Both the position numbers and the translations under genes were made by a program. The notes under the pieces are model-generated. The model had not been told where the DNA came from. It worked only from the letters and a program-made list of their open reading frames with translations, and did no database searches. A stretch of DNA of 64,000 nucleotides. Origin: Simplicispira hankyongi (GTDB lineage Bacteria; Pseudomonadota; Gammaproteobacteria; Burkholderiales; Burkholderiaceae_C). Shown here in pieces: positions 52,613 through 62,451 of this stretch; positions within the stretch are counted from its first letter, which is position 1; each line of letters begins with the position of its first letter. The stretch lies in NCBI RefSeq assembly GCF_003570885.1, contig NZ_QXJC01000007.1:124001-188000 (forward strand), written 5' to 3'.

Positions 52613-53431
52613 TCATGCGCGAAAACGCTTGCGCGTCAACGCCAGTGCTACCCAGAACGCCAGCACGGTGGTGGCAATCAGCGTCCCCCCGCTCTGCAGC
52701 ACGTGCTGGGGCCACTCGTCCATGAACAGCGGCCGCACCAGTTCCACTGCGTTGGTCAGCGGCAGCCAGTCCGAAATCGTGTGCACCAGCGGCGGCAGTT
52801 GCTCGCGCGGGAAGAACACCCCCGAGAGGAACATCTGCGGCGTCAGCACCAGGGTGAAGTAGTAGGTGAAGAAGTCGTAGCCCTTGGCCAGCGCATTGAA
52901 GATGAGCGCAATCGCCGAGAACATGATGCCCACGCACAGCAGCACCGGCCAGGCCACCAGCAGTTTGGGGCTGTGGCTGATGCCGAGCGCCAGCATCACC
53001 AGCAAAATCGCCGTCACCGTGAACAGCGCCTTGAACGCCGCCCACAGCAGCTCGGCCAGCAGCACGCTGTCGAGGCTGACCGGTGTGTTCATGATGCCTT
53101 CCCAGGTCTTTTGCACGTGCATGCGCGAGAAGGCCGAATACAGCGCCTCGAAGCTCGCCGCGTTCATGGCGCTCATGCAGATCGAGCCACTGGCCAAAAA
53201 CAGGATGTAGGGCACCGGCTCGCCATGCACCGTGAGCTTGCCCACCAGCGCCCCCATGCCGTAGCCGAAGGCCACCAGCCACATCAGCGGCTCGGCGATG
53301 TTGCCCACCAGGCTGGGAATGGCGAGCTTGCGCCAGACCAGCAGGTTGCGCAGAAACACCGGACACCAGTTGCGCGAGAGGTCGGGCGCGCGCCAGAGGC
53401 TGGGCGGGCGGGCCACTTCACTTGGCGTCAT
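52613..53431 (-). CDS. ABC-2 type exporter permease (NodJ-like)
   Basis: A 272-residue ABC-2 permease with six hydrophobic segments. The N-terminal part RNLLVWRKLAIPSLVGNIAE and the segment FFTYYFTLVLTPQMFLSGVF followed by FPREQLPPLV are characteristic of the NodJ/DrrB group, which export lipo-oligosaccharides, drugs or polysaccharides. Its start overlaps the ATPase gene by 4 bp (ATGA), and together they form a half-size exporter in the inner membrane. Substrate unknown. Confidence 0.9.
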   Translation of the reverse strand: MTPSEVARPPSLWRAPDLSRNWCPVFLRNLLVWRKLAIPSLVGNIAEPLMWLVAFGYGMGALVGKLTVHGEPVPYILFLASGSICMSAMNAASFEALYSAFSRMHVQKTWEGIMNTPVSLDSVLLAELLWAAFKALFTVTAILLVMLALGISHSPKLLVAWPVLLCVGIMFSAIALIFNALAKGYDFFTYYFTLVLTPQMFLSGVFFPREQLPPLVHTISDWLPLTNAVELVRPLFMDEWPQHVLQSGGTLIATTVLAFWVALALTRKRFRA

Positions 53432-54426
53432 GCGTCCTCCCTTATTTGGCGGCCGGTGAGTTTCAAGAACAAATCCTCCAGATTCGCCGGCCGGTGCAGG
53501 GTGCGCAGCTGCGGGTGCTCCAGCAGTACATCAAGCAGCGGGTGCGCATTCTGGGTATAGAAAAACACCGTCTCCCCGCTCACCTCGATGCGCTCGGCCA
53601 GCGGCGCGAGCCGGGCGTCGTGCTGCAAGGCCAGTGCTCCGGCGCCATAAACTTCCACCACCTCGCGCTCCAGGTGCTCGGCAATCAGGGCGCGGGGCGC
53701 GCCTTCGGCAATCTTCTTGCCGTGGTCGAGCACGATGAGGCGGGAGCACAGGCGCTCGGCCTCGTCCATGAAGTGCGTGGTCAGCAGAATCGAAGTGCCA
53801 CCTTGGACCAGGCGCTGCAGCCGCTCCCACATCAAATGGCGCGCCTGCGGGTCCAGGCCTGTGGTGGGCTCGTCGAGCAGCAGCAGGCGCGGGGCGTTGA
53901 CCAGCGCTCGCGCCAGCGAGAGGCGCCGCTTCATGCCGCCCGAGAGCTCGCCGGGGCGGGCAGCAGCCTTGTGACTCAGTGCGGCAAACTCCAGGAGTTG
54001 GGGAATGCGCTCATCCAACACCGCGCGTTTCAATCCGAAATAGCGGCCATAGACGCGCAGGTTTTCAGAGCAGTTGAAGTCGGGGTCCAGCGTGTCGAAC
54101 TGCGTCACCACCCCCAACTGCTGCTTGATGGCCAGCACGTCGCGCGGCATGGTGAGCGGCGCGCCACCCGCCGGCGGGTGGTAGTGGATGCTGCCGGCGT
54201 CTGGCGCTGTGAGCCCCAGGCACATGCGGATGGTGGTGGTCTTGCCCGCGCCGTTGGGGCCGATCACGCCCAGGCATTCGCCGGGGGCGATGGCAAAGGA
54301 GACGCCGTCCACCACCACCGCGCTGCCGTAGGATTTGCAGAGCCCGGAGACGTCGAGCAAGGGCGGCGGGGCCAGCGGCACCGCGAGCGGTGGGGTGGAA
54401 GGCGCTGCAGCGTCGGGAGGGACCAT
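53428..54426 (-). CDS. ABC exporter ATPase (NodI/DrrA-like)
   Basis: A 332-residue ATPase of the daunorubicin/NodI class. Walker A IGPNGAGKTTTIRMCLGL, signature ELSGGMKRRLSLARAL, Walker B LLLLDEPTTGLDPQ and the switch His in LLTTHFMDEAERLC are intact. The first 20 residues are Pro/Ala-rich. The C-terminal 90 residues form the regulatory part typical of this class. It is the first gene of a four-gene overlapping unit with permease, PNPOx-like protein and PNPOx-GAF protein. Confidence 0.91.
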   Translation of the reverse strand: MVPPDAAAPSTPPLAVPLAPPPLLDVSGLCKSYGSAVVVDGVSFAIAPGECLGVIGPNGAGKTTTIRMCLGLTAPDAGSIHYHPPAGGAPLTMPRDVLAIKQQLGVVTQFDTLDPDFNCSENLRVYGRYFGLKRAVLDERIPQLLEFAALSHKAAARPGELSGGMKRRLSLARALVNAPRLLLLDEPTTGLDPQARHLMWERLQRLVQGGTSILLTTHFMDEAERLCSRLIVLDHGKKIAEGAPRALIAEHLEREVVEVYGAGALALQHDARLAPLAERIEVSGETVFFYTQNAHPLLDVLLEHPQLRTLHRPANLEDLFLKLTGRQIREDA

Positions 54427-54483
54427 GTGCGTGCATTCTCCCGCACGGCGGCGCCAGCGGGTGCAAGCCGCCGAATTTTAGGT

Positions 54484-54534
54484 AAAAAATGCCTCTCGCG
54501 CTTACTGGATAAGCGCTATAAGCTATCAAAACAA
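54484..54534. repeat. dispersed AGCGCTT-type repeat, copy 9
   Basis: AAAAAATGCCTCTCGCGCTT followed by GATAAGCGCTATAAGCTATC, between the AMP nucleosidase stop and the exporter operon start. Confidence 0.85.
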
Positions 54535-54559
54535 AAGCGATTGTGCTGCTGGCCGGCGC

Positions 54560-56041
54560 TTACTGAAACGCCACTTCGGCAAAGCTGCGCAGCTTGCGGC
54601 TGTGCAGGCGGTGGACGCCTCCACCGCGCAGGATGTCCACGGCGCGCATGCCGATGCGCAAATGCTGGTCCACGCGCTCGCGGTAGAAGTGGTTGGCCAT
54701 GCCCGGCAGCTTGATCTCGCCGTGCAGCGGCTTGTCGCTCACGCACAGCAGCGTGCCGTAGGGCACGCGAAAGCGAAAGCCGTTGGCCGCGATGGTGGCG
54801 CTTTCCATGTCCAGCGCTACCGCGCGGCTCTGGCTGAAGCGCCGCTGCGGCGTGTTGTCGGGCAGCAGCTCCCAGTTGCGGTTGTCGGTGCTGGCCACGG
54901 TGCCGGTGCGCATGATGCGCTTGAGCGCGCCGCGCTCCATCTGCGTCACGTCGGCGACTGCCTGCTCCAGCGCCACCTGAATCTCGGCCAGCGCGGGAAT
55001 GGGCACCCACAGCGGCAGTTCTTCGTCCAGCACATGGTCTTCGCGCACGTAGGCGTGCGCCAGCACGTAGTCGCCGAGCTGCTGGGTGTTGCGCAGGCCG
55101 GCGCAGTGGCCCAGCATCATCCAGGCGTGGGGGCGCAGCACGGCGATGTGGTCGGTAATCGTCTTGGCGTTGGCCGGGCCGACGCCGATGTTGACCATGG
55201 TGATGCCGCTGCGGTCGGCGCGCACCAGGTGGTAGCCGGGCATTTGCGGCAGGCGGGGCGGCGGCGCGCCGAGTTCGTCCATGTCCTGCGCCGGCAGGCC
55301 CGTGCGGCGCGTGACCACGTTGCCGGGCTCCACAAAGGCGATGTACTCGCTCTCGGGGTTGGCCATTTCGGCGTGGCCCAGACGCACGAACTCGTCGATG
55401 TAGAACTGGTAGTTGGTGAACAGCACGAAATTCTGGAACCACTCGGGCAGGGTGCCGGTGTAGTGGCGCAGGCGGTGCAGCGAGTAATCCACGCGCGGCG
55501 CGGTGAACAAGGAGAGCGGCTGCGCCTCGCCCGCACGCGGCCGCCAGGTGCCGTTGGCGATGCCGTCGTCCATGGCGGCCAGGTCGGGCAGGTCAAAGCG
55601 GTCGCGCATCAGCATGCGCCGCTCGGCGCTGAGCGAGCCTTCGACGTGGTCGTGCTCGGCAAACGAGAAGTGAATGGGAATCGGGTGCTCGCTCAATCCC
55701 ACTTCCAGCTCCACGCCGTGGCTCTTGCGCAGCAGGCGCAATTGCTCGGTGTAGTAACCGCCGAACAGGTCGGGCCGGGTGAGTGTGGTTTCGAAGGTGC
55801 CAGGCCCCTCGACAAAGCCATAGGCCAGCCGCGTATCGGCGCGCGCCACCGTGGTGGTGTGCAAGCGCACGTAGGGGTAGAAGGCGCGCACGCGCTCGGG
55901 CACGTCGTCGCCGGCCACGAAGCGCTGCATGGCGCCGCGCAGGTGCTCAATTTGTTGCTGGTAGAGCAGTTGGATCTGGGCGACGGCCGCGTCCGGGTCA
56001 GAGAAGTGGGCGGCGGGAACGGGGGCAGTGGTGAGCGGCAT
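54560..56041 (-). CDS. amn: AMP nucleosidase
   Basis: A 493-residue AMP nucleosidase, which splits AMP into adenine and ribose 5-phosphate and helps set adenylate levels. The N-terminal Amn-specific domain (about 1-180) has FYPYVRLHTTTVARADTRLAYGFVEGPG; the C-terminal nucleoside-phosphorylase domain has PGYHLVRADRSGITMVNIGVGP, WMMLGHCAGLRNTQQLGDYV and VALDMESATIAANGFRFRVP. ATG 56041 is the first Met before the conserved part, and length fits the family. It is a single gene in the cytoplasm, downstream of the GGDEF-EAL gene by 37 bp. Confidence 0.95.
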   Translation of the reverse strand: MPLTTAPVPAAHFSDPDAAVAQIQLLYQQQIEHLRGAMQRFVAGDDVPERVRAFYPYVRLHTTTVARADTRLAYGFVEGPGTFETTLTRPDLFGGYYTEQLRLLRKSHGVELEVGLSEHPIPIHFSFAEHDHVEGSLSAERRMLMRDRFDLPDLAAMDDGIANGTWRPRAGEAQPLSLFTAPRVDYSLHRLRHYTGTLPEWFQNFVLFTNYQFYIDEFVRLGHAEMANPESEYIAFVEPGNVVTRRTGLPAQDMDELGAPPPRLPQMPGYHLVRADRSGITMVNIGVGPANAKTITDHIAVLRPHAWMMLGHCAGLRNTQQLGDYVLAHAYVREDHVLDEELPLWVPIPALAEIQVALEQAVADVTQMERGALKRIMRTGTVASTDNRNWELLPDNTPQRRFSQSRAVALDMESATIAANGFRFRVPYGTLLCVSDKPLHGEIKLPGMANHFYRERVDQHLRIGMRAVDILRGGGVHRLHSRKLRSFAEVAFQ

Positions 56042-56078
56042 GCGCGCTATTGTGTACGCGCTGCAAAACAGTTCGGTG

Positions 56079-58166
56079 TCAACTTTGCTGGCGCTGTGCC
56101 AGCCAGGCGCGCGCCTGCAGTGCGTCCATAGGGCGTGCAATGCCGTAGCCCTGGGCCAGGTCACAGCGCAATTGCGTGAGAAGCGCTTGTTGCGCCGGTA
56201 GCTCTACGCCCTCGGCCACGGTACGCAGCTTGAGGCTGCGGCCCAGTTCGATGATGGCGGTGACGATGGCGACATCGTCGCTTGAATCGGGCGTATCCAG
56301 GACGAAGGAGCGGTCGATCTTGAGCTTGTCCAGCGGGTAGCGCTTGAGGTAGGAGAGCGACGAATAGCCGGTGCCGAAGTCGTCGATCGCGATGCCAACG
56401 CCAAGCGCCTTGATCGCCTGCAGCGTTTGCAGCACCTGCTCGCTTTGCTGCATCAACACGGTTTCGGTCAGCTCCACTTCGAGAAACTGCGGCTGCAGGC
56501 CCGTTTCGGCGAGCACCGCGGCAATCTCCCCGGCCACGTCGCGCTGGCGGAATTCGAATGCCGAGAGGTTCACGGCAACCGGCACTTGTGGCAGGCCCGT
56601 ATCGTGCCAAGCCTTCAGCTGACGGCAGGCTTCGCGCATCACCCAGCGACCAATGGGTGAGATGAAACCATGCGTCTCGGCAAAAGCGATGAACTCGTCC
56701 GGCGCCAGCAGGCCTCGGCGGGGATGCTGCCAGCGCACCAGCGCCTCGAACCCGGCGAGCGTGCCATCGGCCATCTGCACGACGGGCTGGTAATGCAGCA
56801 CGAACTGGTTCTCTGCAATGGCTGTGTGCAGTTCCCGCTGCAATTGCAACGAGGCCATCGCATGGTCCGCCATGCCTGGGGTGCTGAACTGGTGGTGGCC
56901 GCGGCCGCTGTCTTTGGCCTCGCGCAGTGCCGTCTCGGCCTGGCGCAGCAGGCCAGGTGCGGTTTGATCATCGTCCGGGAACAGGCTGATGCCAATCGAG
57001 ACGGACTGGCACACGCTGGTGCCGGTCACGTCGATCGGCTCGGCCAGGCAGCGAAAGAGTGCGTCAGCCAAAGCGGCGGCGGCGGTGCGGTCGGCGCTTG
57101 GCAGCACCACGGCGAACTCGTCGGCGCCCGGGCGAGCAATAAAGCCCCGATCGGCCACGCAATGGCGCAGGCGCTGGGCCACCGCGCAGAGAATCTGGTC
57201 GCCCGCCCCATGGCCCAGCGAGTCGTTGATGGTTTTGAAATGGTCGAGGTTGAGGTACAGCAGCGCGACCTGGCGTTGGCGAGACGTCTGCGCAGCGCGC
57301 GCCTGGGCCAGGGCGAGTGTGAGCTGGTCGAGCAGCGCACGGCGGTTGGGCAGCTCGGTCAGCGCGTCATGCCGCGCAAGAAAGGCTTCGCGCTCCCGCA
57401 TCTTCTTGCGTGCGCTGATGTCGCGCACCACCACCACGCGGTAGTCGGCGCCCGTTTGTGGCATGGTCTTGCCGATGACTTCTACCGGGATTTCGTGCCC
57501 ATCGCGGTGGACGATGTGCACCTCGTAGAGGAATTCGCTGCCGTGGCTGGTGTAGTCCTGTGCAATGGGGCGCCAGGCGGGGGCGATAAAGTCGAACATG
57601 GTGCGCCCCACCACCTCGTCTCGGGACAGTCCGGTGAGCCGCGTCATCGCCTCATTGCAATCGAGCACCACGCCGTCGCTGTGGAACATGATGGCTTCTT
57701 CCGTGGCCTCGGCAAACTTGCGCATGCGTTCTTCGCTCTCGCGCACTGCACGCTCCGCCGCCCAGGTGTCGGTGCACTCATTGGTGACCGAGAGCACTCC
57801 GTTTGGCACGCCGTCTGCGCCGAAGTGCGGGGTGAGGGTGACGCTGAACATGCGCACGCTGCCATCGGTAGCGCGCCGTTCGTGCAGGTATTTGACGCGC
57901 TCGCCGCTGACGCAGCGTTCGGCATGCACGGCAACCTTGGCCCATTGATCGGCACCGAAGACTTCCTCAGGTGTCTTCCCGATAATCGACGCAATGGAGA
58001 AACCGGTGGCATTTGCGTACGCAGCATTGACAAACTGGCACTGCCTGCTGGGCAGCGCGTAATACGCCACCTGCCCGCCCAGCGATTCTGCAAGCGCGTG
58101 CAGCAGCACAGTAGCGCTGGAGCCTGTGGCATCCTGGGGTGCGTCAGCTTGCGTGGTTTCGGTCAT
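56079..58166 (-). CDS. PAS-PAS-GGDEF-EAL protein (degenerate GGDEF)
   Basis: A 695-residue soluble signalling protein. Two PAS domains (about 20-140 and 150-270; CQFVNAAYANATGFSIASII and VVLDCNEAMTRLTGLSRDEV) precede a GGDEF domain and an EAL domain. The GGDEF signature reads GADEF (about 347-351), so cyclase activity is questionable, while the EAL half has FEALVRWQHP (about 474), VAVNLSAFEFRQ, VELTETVLM, AIDDFGTGYSSLSYL, LKIDRSFV and VAEGVE. It is therefore predicted to degrade c-di-GMP under PAS control. No membrane segment is seen. ATG 58166 is chosen; an upstream frame to 58364 is Cys/Pro-rich and not conserved. Confidence 0.88.
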   Translation of the reverse strand: MTETTQADAPQDATGSSATVLLHALAESLGGQVAYYALPSRQCQFVNAAYANATGFSIASIIGKTPEEVFGADQWAKVAVHAERCVSGERVKYLHERRATDGSVRMFSVTLTPHFGADGVPNGVLSVTNECTDTWAAERAVRESEERMRKFAEATEEAIMFHSDGVVLDCNEAMTRLTGLSRDEVVGRTMFDFIAPAWRPIAQDYTSHGSEFLYEVHIVHRDGHEIPVEVIGKTMPQTGADYRVVVVRDISARKKMREREAFLARHDALTELPNRRALLDQLTLALAQARAAQTSRQRQVALLYLNLDHFKTINDSLGHGAGDQILCAVAQRLRHCVADRGFIARPGADEFAVVLPSADRTAAAALADALFRCLAEPIDVTGTSVCQSVSIGISLFPDDDQTAPGLLRQAETALREAKDSGRGHHQFSTPGMADHAMASLQLQRELHTAIAENQFVLHYQPVVQMADGTLAGFEALVRWQHPRRGLLAPDEFIAFAETHGFISPIGRWVMREACRQLKAWHDTGLPQVPVAVNLSAFEFRQRDVAGEIAAVLAETGLQPQFLEVELTETVLMQQSEQVLQTLQAIKALGVGIAIDDFGTGYSSLSYLKRYPLDKLKIDRSFVLDTPDSSDDVAIVTAIIELGRSLKLRTVAEGVELPAQQALLTQLRCDLAQGYGIARPMDALQARAWLAQRQQS

Positions 58167-58351
58167 CGAATCCGGTGGGCAGGTGTTGGGCCTGCATGCA
58201 GCAGGTCCGGGATCGCAACAATAGCTTACATGGCTTGCGTCTGGGCTGCCTACGGGTTTGTGCCAAGACAAGTGGCGAACGTTCTTTGAACAGGCGCTAA
58301 GACAACTTGCGAGGTTTTTGGCACTTTTTGGGCGCGCCGGATAATCCGCGC

Positions 58352-59761
58352 ATGACCTCTCCATCCGCGCAACATGCGCCCGGCTTCGACACGCTTGCGC
58401 TCAATCCCGCTACTCTCGCCAATTTGCAGCAGCTCGGCTACCTGCAGATGACCCCTATCCAGGCCGCCAGCCTTCCGCCCGCGCTGCTGGGTCAGGACCT
58501 CATTGCCCAGGCCAGCACCGGCAGCGGCAAGACGGCCGCCTTCGGCCTGGCCCTGCTCGCGCGCCTGAACCCGCGCTGTTTTGGCGTGCAGGCGCTGGTG
58601 CTGTGCCCCACGCGCGAACTGGCCGACCAGGTCAGCGCCGAGATCCGGCGCCTGGCGCGCGCCGAAGAGAACATCAAGGTCGTGACGCTGTGCGGCGGCG
58701 TGCCGCTGCGCGGCCAGGCACAGAGCCTGTCGCATGGCGCGCATATCGTCGTCGGTACGCCCGGCCGCGTCATGGACCACCTGGAGCGCCAGCACCTGGC
58801 GCTGGACCAGCTCAATACCCTGGTGCTCGATGAGGCCGATCGCATGCTCGACATGGGCTTTTTCGACGATATCGCCACCGTGGCGCGCCAGTGCCCGAAA
58901 AACCGCCAGACCTTGTTGTTCTCGGCCACCTACCCGGAAGGCATCGCCAAGCTCAGCCGGCAGTTCATGAAAGAGCCGCAGCGCATCACCGTGCAGGCGC
59001 AGCACAGCGCCGGCAAGATCGAGCAACGCTGGTACGAGGTGAAAAATTCCGAGCGCCTGCACGCGGTGTCTCTGCTGCTCGCGCACTTTCGTCCCGAGTC
59101 GTCGATTGCCTTCTGCAACACCAAGCAGCAGTGCCGAGACCTGGTGGCGGTACTGCAGGCGCAGGGCTTCAGCGCGCTGGCGCTCTACGGCGAACTGGAG
59201 CAGCGCGAGCGCGATCAGGTGTTGGTGCAGTTTGCCAACCGCAGTTGCTCGGTGCTGGTAGCCACCGACGTGGCGGCGCGTGGCCTGGACATTGCCGACC
59301 TGGCCGCCGTCATCAATGTGGACGTGACACCCGACGCCGAGGTGCACATCCACCGCATCGGCCGCACCGGCCGGGGCGACGCCGAGGGCCTGGCGCTCAA
59401 CCTGGTCAGCATGGACGAGATGGGCAGTGTCGGCAAGATTGAAGTGCTGCAGGGCAGGGCGTCGCAGTGGCAGCCAGTGGCTGAACTCACCCCCAGCGGC
59501 AGCGGCCCGCTGGTGCCGGCCATGGCCACCATCCAGATCATTGGCGGGCGCAAGGAAAAGATCCGCGCCGGCGACGTGCTGGGTGCGCTGACCGGCGACA
59601 TGGGCTATGTGCGCGAGCAGGTCGGCAAGATCAACGTGAACGAATTTTCGACCTACGTGGCCGTCGAGCGTGGCATCGCCGAGCAGGTGGTCTCGCGCTT
59701 GAACGCCGGGCGCGTCAAAGGCAAGAGCGTGAAGGCGCGGCTGGTGGCGGAGGGCGGATGA
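58352..59761 (+). CDS. dbpA: DEAD-box ATP-dependent RNA helicase DbpA
   Basis: A 469-residue DEAD-box helicase. Visible motifs: Q motif [13 protein letters not shown], Walker [25 protein letters not shown] (LDEADRML), SAT (FSATYP), [11 protein letters not shown] and HRIGRTGRG. The C-terminal 75 residues ([20 protein letters not shown] ... [17 protein letters not shown]) are the DbpA-type RNA-binding domain that targets 23S rRNA, so it probably acts in large-subunit assembly. It overlaps the dtd gene by 4 bp (ATGA). Confidence 0.95.
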   Translation: MTSPSAQHAPGFDTLALNPATLANLQQLGYLQMTPIQAASLPPALLGQDLIAQASTGSGKTAAFGLALLARLNPRCFGVQALVLCPTRELADQVSAEIRRLARAEENIKVVTLCGGVPLRGQAQSLSHGAHIVVGTPGRVMDHLERQHLALDQLNTLVLDEADRMLDMGFFDDIATVARQCPKNRQTLLFSATYPEGIAKLSRQFMKEPQRITVQAQHSAGKIEQRWYEVKNSERLHAVSLLLAHFRPESSIAFCNTKQQCRDLVAVLQAQGFSALALYGELEQRERDQVLVQFANRSCSVLVATDVAARGLDIADLAAVINVDVTPDAEVHIHRIGRTGRGDAEGLALNLVSMDEMGSVGKIEVLQGRASQWQPVAELTPSGSGPLVPAMATIQIIGGRKEKIRAGDVLGALTGDMGYVREQVGKINVNEFSTYVAVERGIAEQVVSRLNAGRVKGKSVKARLVAEGG

Positions 59762-60210
59762 TCAGCCTGCTGCAGCGCGTGCGCGAGGCGCGCGTCGAAG
59801 TGGCGGACGAAGTCGTCGGCCAGATCGGGCCAGGCCTGCTGGTGCTGGTCTGTGCCGAGCGCGGCGACACCGAAGCCGAGGCCGATCGGCTGCTGGCCAA
59901 ACTGCTCAAGCTGCGCATCTTCAGCGATGCCGCCGGCAAGATGAATCGCAGCGTCCAGGACACATCCGGCGGTTTGCTGCTGGTGAGCCAGTTCACTCTG
60001 GCCGCAGACACCACGGGCGGCAACCGCCCGGGTTTTTCGCAGGCTGCCGCACCCGACGAAGGGCGCAGGCTGTTTGACTACTTCGTCGCCCAAGCCCGTG
60101 CTGCCCACCCCGAGGTGCAAACCGGGCGCTTTGCCACCGAGATGCAGGTGCACCTGGTCAATGATGGGCCGGTGACGATTCCGCTGCGCATGGCGCCTAT
60201 CGGCGCCTGA
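59758..60210 (+). CDS. dtd: D-aminoacyl-tRNA deacylase
   Basis: A 150-residue deacylase of the DTD family, which removes D-amino acids and glycine from mischarged tRNA. The active-site motifs SQFTL (VSQFTLAAD) and the C-terminal Gly-Pro motif (NDGPVTI) are present, and [15 protein letters not shown] is the usual opening. Length equals the family norm. Its start codon overlaps dbpA, so the two are translated together. Confidence 0.96.
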   Translation: MISLLQRVREARVEVADEVVGQIGPGLLVLVCAERGDTEAEADRLLAKLLKLRIFSDAAGKMNRSVQDTSGGLLLVSQFTLAADTTGGNRPGFSQAAAPDEGRRLFDYFVAQARAAHPEVQTGRFATEMQVHLVNDGPVTIPLRMAPIGA

Positions 60211-60211
60211 T

Positions 60212-60224
60212 GGCTTTGTTGAAT
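60212..60224. mobile_element. possible IS903-type terminal repeat remnant
   Basis: GGCTTTGTTGAAT directly after the dtd stop codon equals the first 13 bases of the IS903-group terminal inverted repeat as I remember it. No transposase and no second end were found, so this may be coincidence; it marks the border between high-GC core and lower-GC sequence. Confidence 0.25.
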
Positions 60225-60282
60225 CAACAACCGATATGCAGATTTCATGGAACCGTACCAATAAAGGTAGCGTTACTCTGAC

Positions 60283-62451
60283 CTAAAACGTATACGTTGC
60301 ACCTAAGCCAACCAGAAAGTTGCGGCCAGGAGCTGGTTCGAAAAAGCGGCTGGAGCCTTCATTGACAATGACCGAGCCTGAATAACTTCTGTTTGTCAGG
60401 TTATCAACCCGAACAAACTCCCTGATGGCCCAGTGGCCAAATTTCTGGAGCAGCGAAGCCCTCAAATTGAGAAGATCCACATGAGGCGCGGCATCGCTGT
60501 TGGTGTCATTCACATACATCTTCCCTACATGGCGCCATTCCAGCGCGGTTTCCAGGCCCCAAGCCTGGTACTGCCAAGCCAGCTCACCATAAAGACTGGC
60601 GCGGGGAATGCCAGGAATTCTATTTCCGGCTGCAATGAGCGTGTTCGGTGTGGTGCAGGGTACGGCAACACAAGTCATGAAACTACTGCCGTACGTCGCA
60701 TTCAGATATGTCGCAGCCAGGTACGTCGACCATCCCTTTCCCCAGTGACCTGACAGCGCGGCTTCAATGCCGTCTCGTAGCGTATTCCCTGAATTTTGGT
60801 AGGTACTGCGACCACCAGAGTTGCTTAACACGACAATTTCATTGGCTGTATTGGCTCGGAAGTAGGCCGCATTCAAGTGCCAGTTCGGCATGAATTCAGT
60901 TTTCATTCCAATCTCCCATTGCCGGCTGGTTGCGCTCTGCAAGCCAAAATTCAGCCCCGTCCCACCATTGGCACGATAGGCCAATTCATTGAGCGTGGGC
61001 GTTTCAAAACCGCGTCCTGCCGATGCGTAGAGGTTCAAGGCATCGCTGGCATGGAAGACTACGCCGAGTGCTGGCGTAGTCGCTTGGTACTTTACGGAGC
61101 CGCTGTCATCGCCATTGCCAGCAACCATATACCGATCCTGTGAGTCGAATGACACCTGTGAATGCCGCAAGCCCGCAGAAATGCTCCATCTTTCCGCCAC
61201 TTCCCATTGTCCTTGGACGTATTGATCAAACGCATCTACCGTATTGAGTTCGTCACGCCGCAGCGCTCCCTGTACTCCGAGGACGGAGCCAACAAAATTT
61301 TGAAAACCGAGTCTTGACTGATTCATCTGATCGGTGGACAGGCCAGCCGTCAATGTCAGCGGCTTTCCCAATAATTTGGATTTGCCAATCCAGCGCGCGT
61401 CCAGTCCCTGGTAATGGCTGCTAAGATCAATCACGCCGCCGGGCTGCGTTGCGGATGCTTGGGTTGCCACGGGAATCGACTGGAACTGCTCGGCACTGCG
61501 CGTTCCGGAATAGGCGGCAATGTGGAATGACTGCTCGCCACTCAAGCGTTGATCAAGCACGATGCCGCCTTGAAGCTGATCCACAGATTTGCGTGTATTG
61601 AATAGAGATGCGCTAGGTGTCGCCTGGCGCGGATTGGCAAGCATTTCTGCTCGCGTAAGTCCGAGCGGGTCCTGAACGCCAGGCATGTTCACGCTGTTGA
61701 TTACGAATGTCCAGTGGGTGTCATCGCTGACGGTATATTTCACCTTGCCGTTGAAGTTCTCCCGGGTCGCAGCGCTGTGATCGCGGTAACCATCGGTACC
61801 AAACTTGGCCGCGCTGATGTTGTATTGTGCGGCGCCCTGTGTTCCACTCAGTTTCACGCCCGTGCGCTGTACGCCATTGCTGCCCCAAGTAGTGGCGAGG
61901 TCAGCCACAGTTTCTGGGCCCCCATCGGCGGTGAACACGCTAATCACGCCGCCTGAGGAATTTCCGTAGAACGCCGAAAATGGCCCACGCAGAACTTCGA
62001 TTCTGGCGGCCGAAGCCAAATCGAAATTTGACACCTGACCTTGCCCGTCTGGAAAACTTGCTGGAATGCCGTCGGCATAAAGTCTAAGACCCCGTACGCC
62101 GAAGGTGGAACGTGCGCCAAACCCCCGCGAAGAAATTTGTATGTCCTGTGCGTAGTTCTGGCGATTATTTGCCATGATGCCTGGGACTCGGTCCAACGTC
62201 TCGGACAGATTGACCTGCAATTCCGCATTTTGAAGTGTCGAGGCGTCTATCACATCGACGGAAGCGGGTGTGTCAAATGCGGATTGCTCGACTCCATGTG
62301 TGGCGATTGTCACAATTGGACTCAAGGTGGGTTCGGTGGATGCGGGGACGGTCTGTCCAAGTACTTGCACGGCGGTGCTCATTGCGGCGATAAAGACAGC
62401 AGTCTTTGTCTGGCCCGTAAAAGAAAAAATGAATTGGGGCATAAAATTCAC
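60283..62451 (-). CDS. TonB-dependent outer-membrane receptor
   Basis: A 722-residue TonB-dependent receptor. After a signal peptide (FIAAMSTAVQVLGQTVPAST) comes a plug domain (about 40-165; DTPASVDVIDASTLQNAELQ, ISSRGFGARSTFGVRGLRLY, ARIEVLRGPFSAFYGNSSGG) and a 22-strand barrel ending VGLGATYTF, the usual aromatic C-terminus. It is similar in layout to FecA-like siderophore or iron-complex receptors; substrate unknown. The gene is visibly lower in GC than the core region and carries no neighbouring exbB/tonB. ATG 62451 or 62442 are possible starts. An inverted repeat sits 12 bp upstream. Confidence 0.92.
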   Translation of the reverse strand: MNFMPQFIFSFTGQTKTAVFIAAMSTAVQVLGQTVPASTEPTLSPIVTIATHGVEQSAFDTPASVDVIDASTLQNAELQVNLSETLDRVPGIMANNRQNYAQDIQISSRGFGARSTFGVRGLRLYADGIPASFPDGQGQVSNFDLASAARIEVLRGPFSAFYGNSSGGVISVFTADGGPETVADLATTWGSNGVQRTGVKLSGTQGAAQYNISAAKFGTDGYRDHSAATRENFNGKVKYTVSDDTHWTFVINSVNMPGVQDPLGLTRAEMLANPRQATPSASLFNTRKSVDQLQGGIVLDQRLSGEQSFHIAAYSGTRSAEQFQSIPVATQASATQPGGVIDLSSHYQGLDARWIGKSKLLGKPLTLTAGLSTDQMNQSRLGFQNFVGSVLGVQGALRRDELNTVDAFDQYVQGQWEVAERWSISAGLRHSQVSFDSQDRYMVAGNGDDSGSVKYQATTPALGVVFHASDALNLYASAGRGFETPTLNELAYRANGGTGLNFGLQSATSRQWEIGMKTEFMPNWHLNAAYFRANTANEIVVLSNSGGRSTYQNSGNTLRDGIEAALSGHWGKGWSTYLAATYLNATYGSSFMTCVAVPCTTPNTLIAAGNRIPGIPRASLYGELAWQYQAWGLETALEWRHVGKMYVNDTNSDAAPHVDLLNLRASLLQKFGHWAIREFVRVDNLTNRSYSGSVIVNEGSSRFFEPAPGRNFLVGLGATYTF

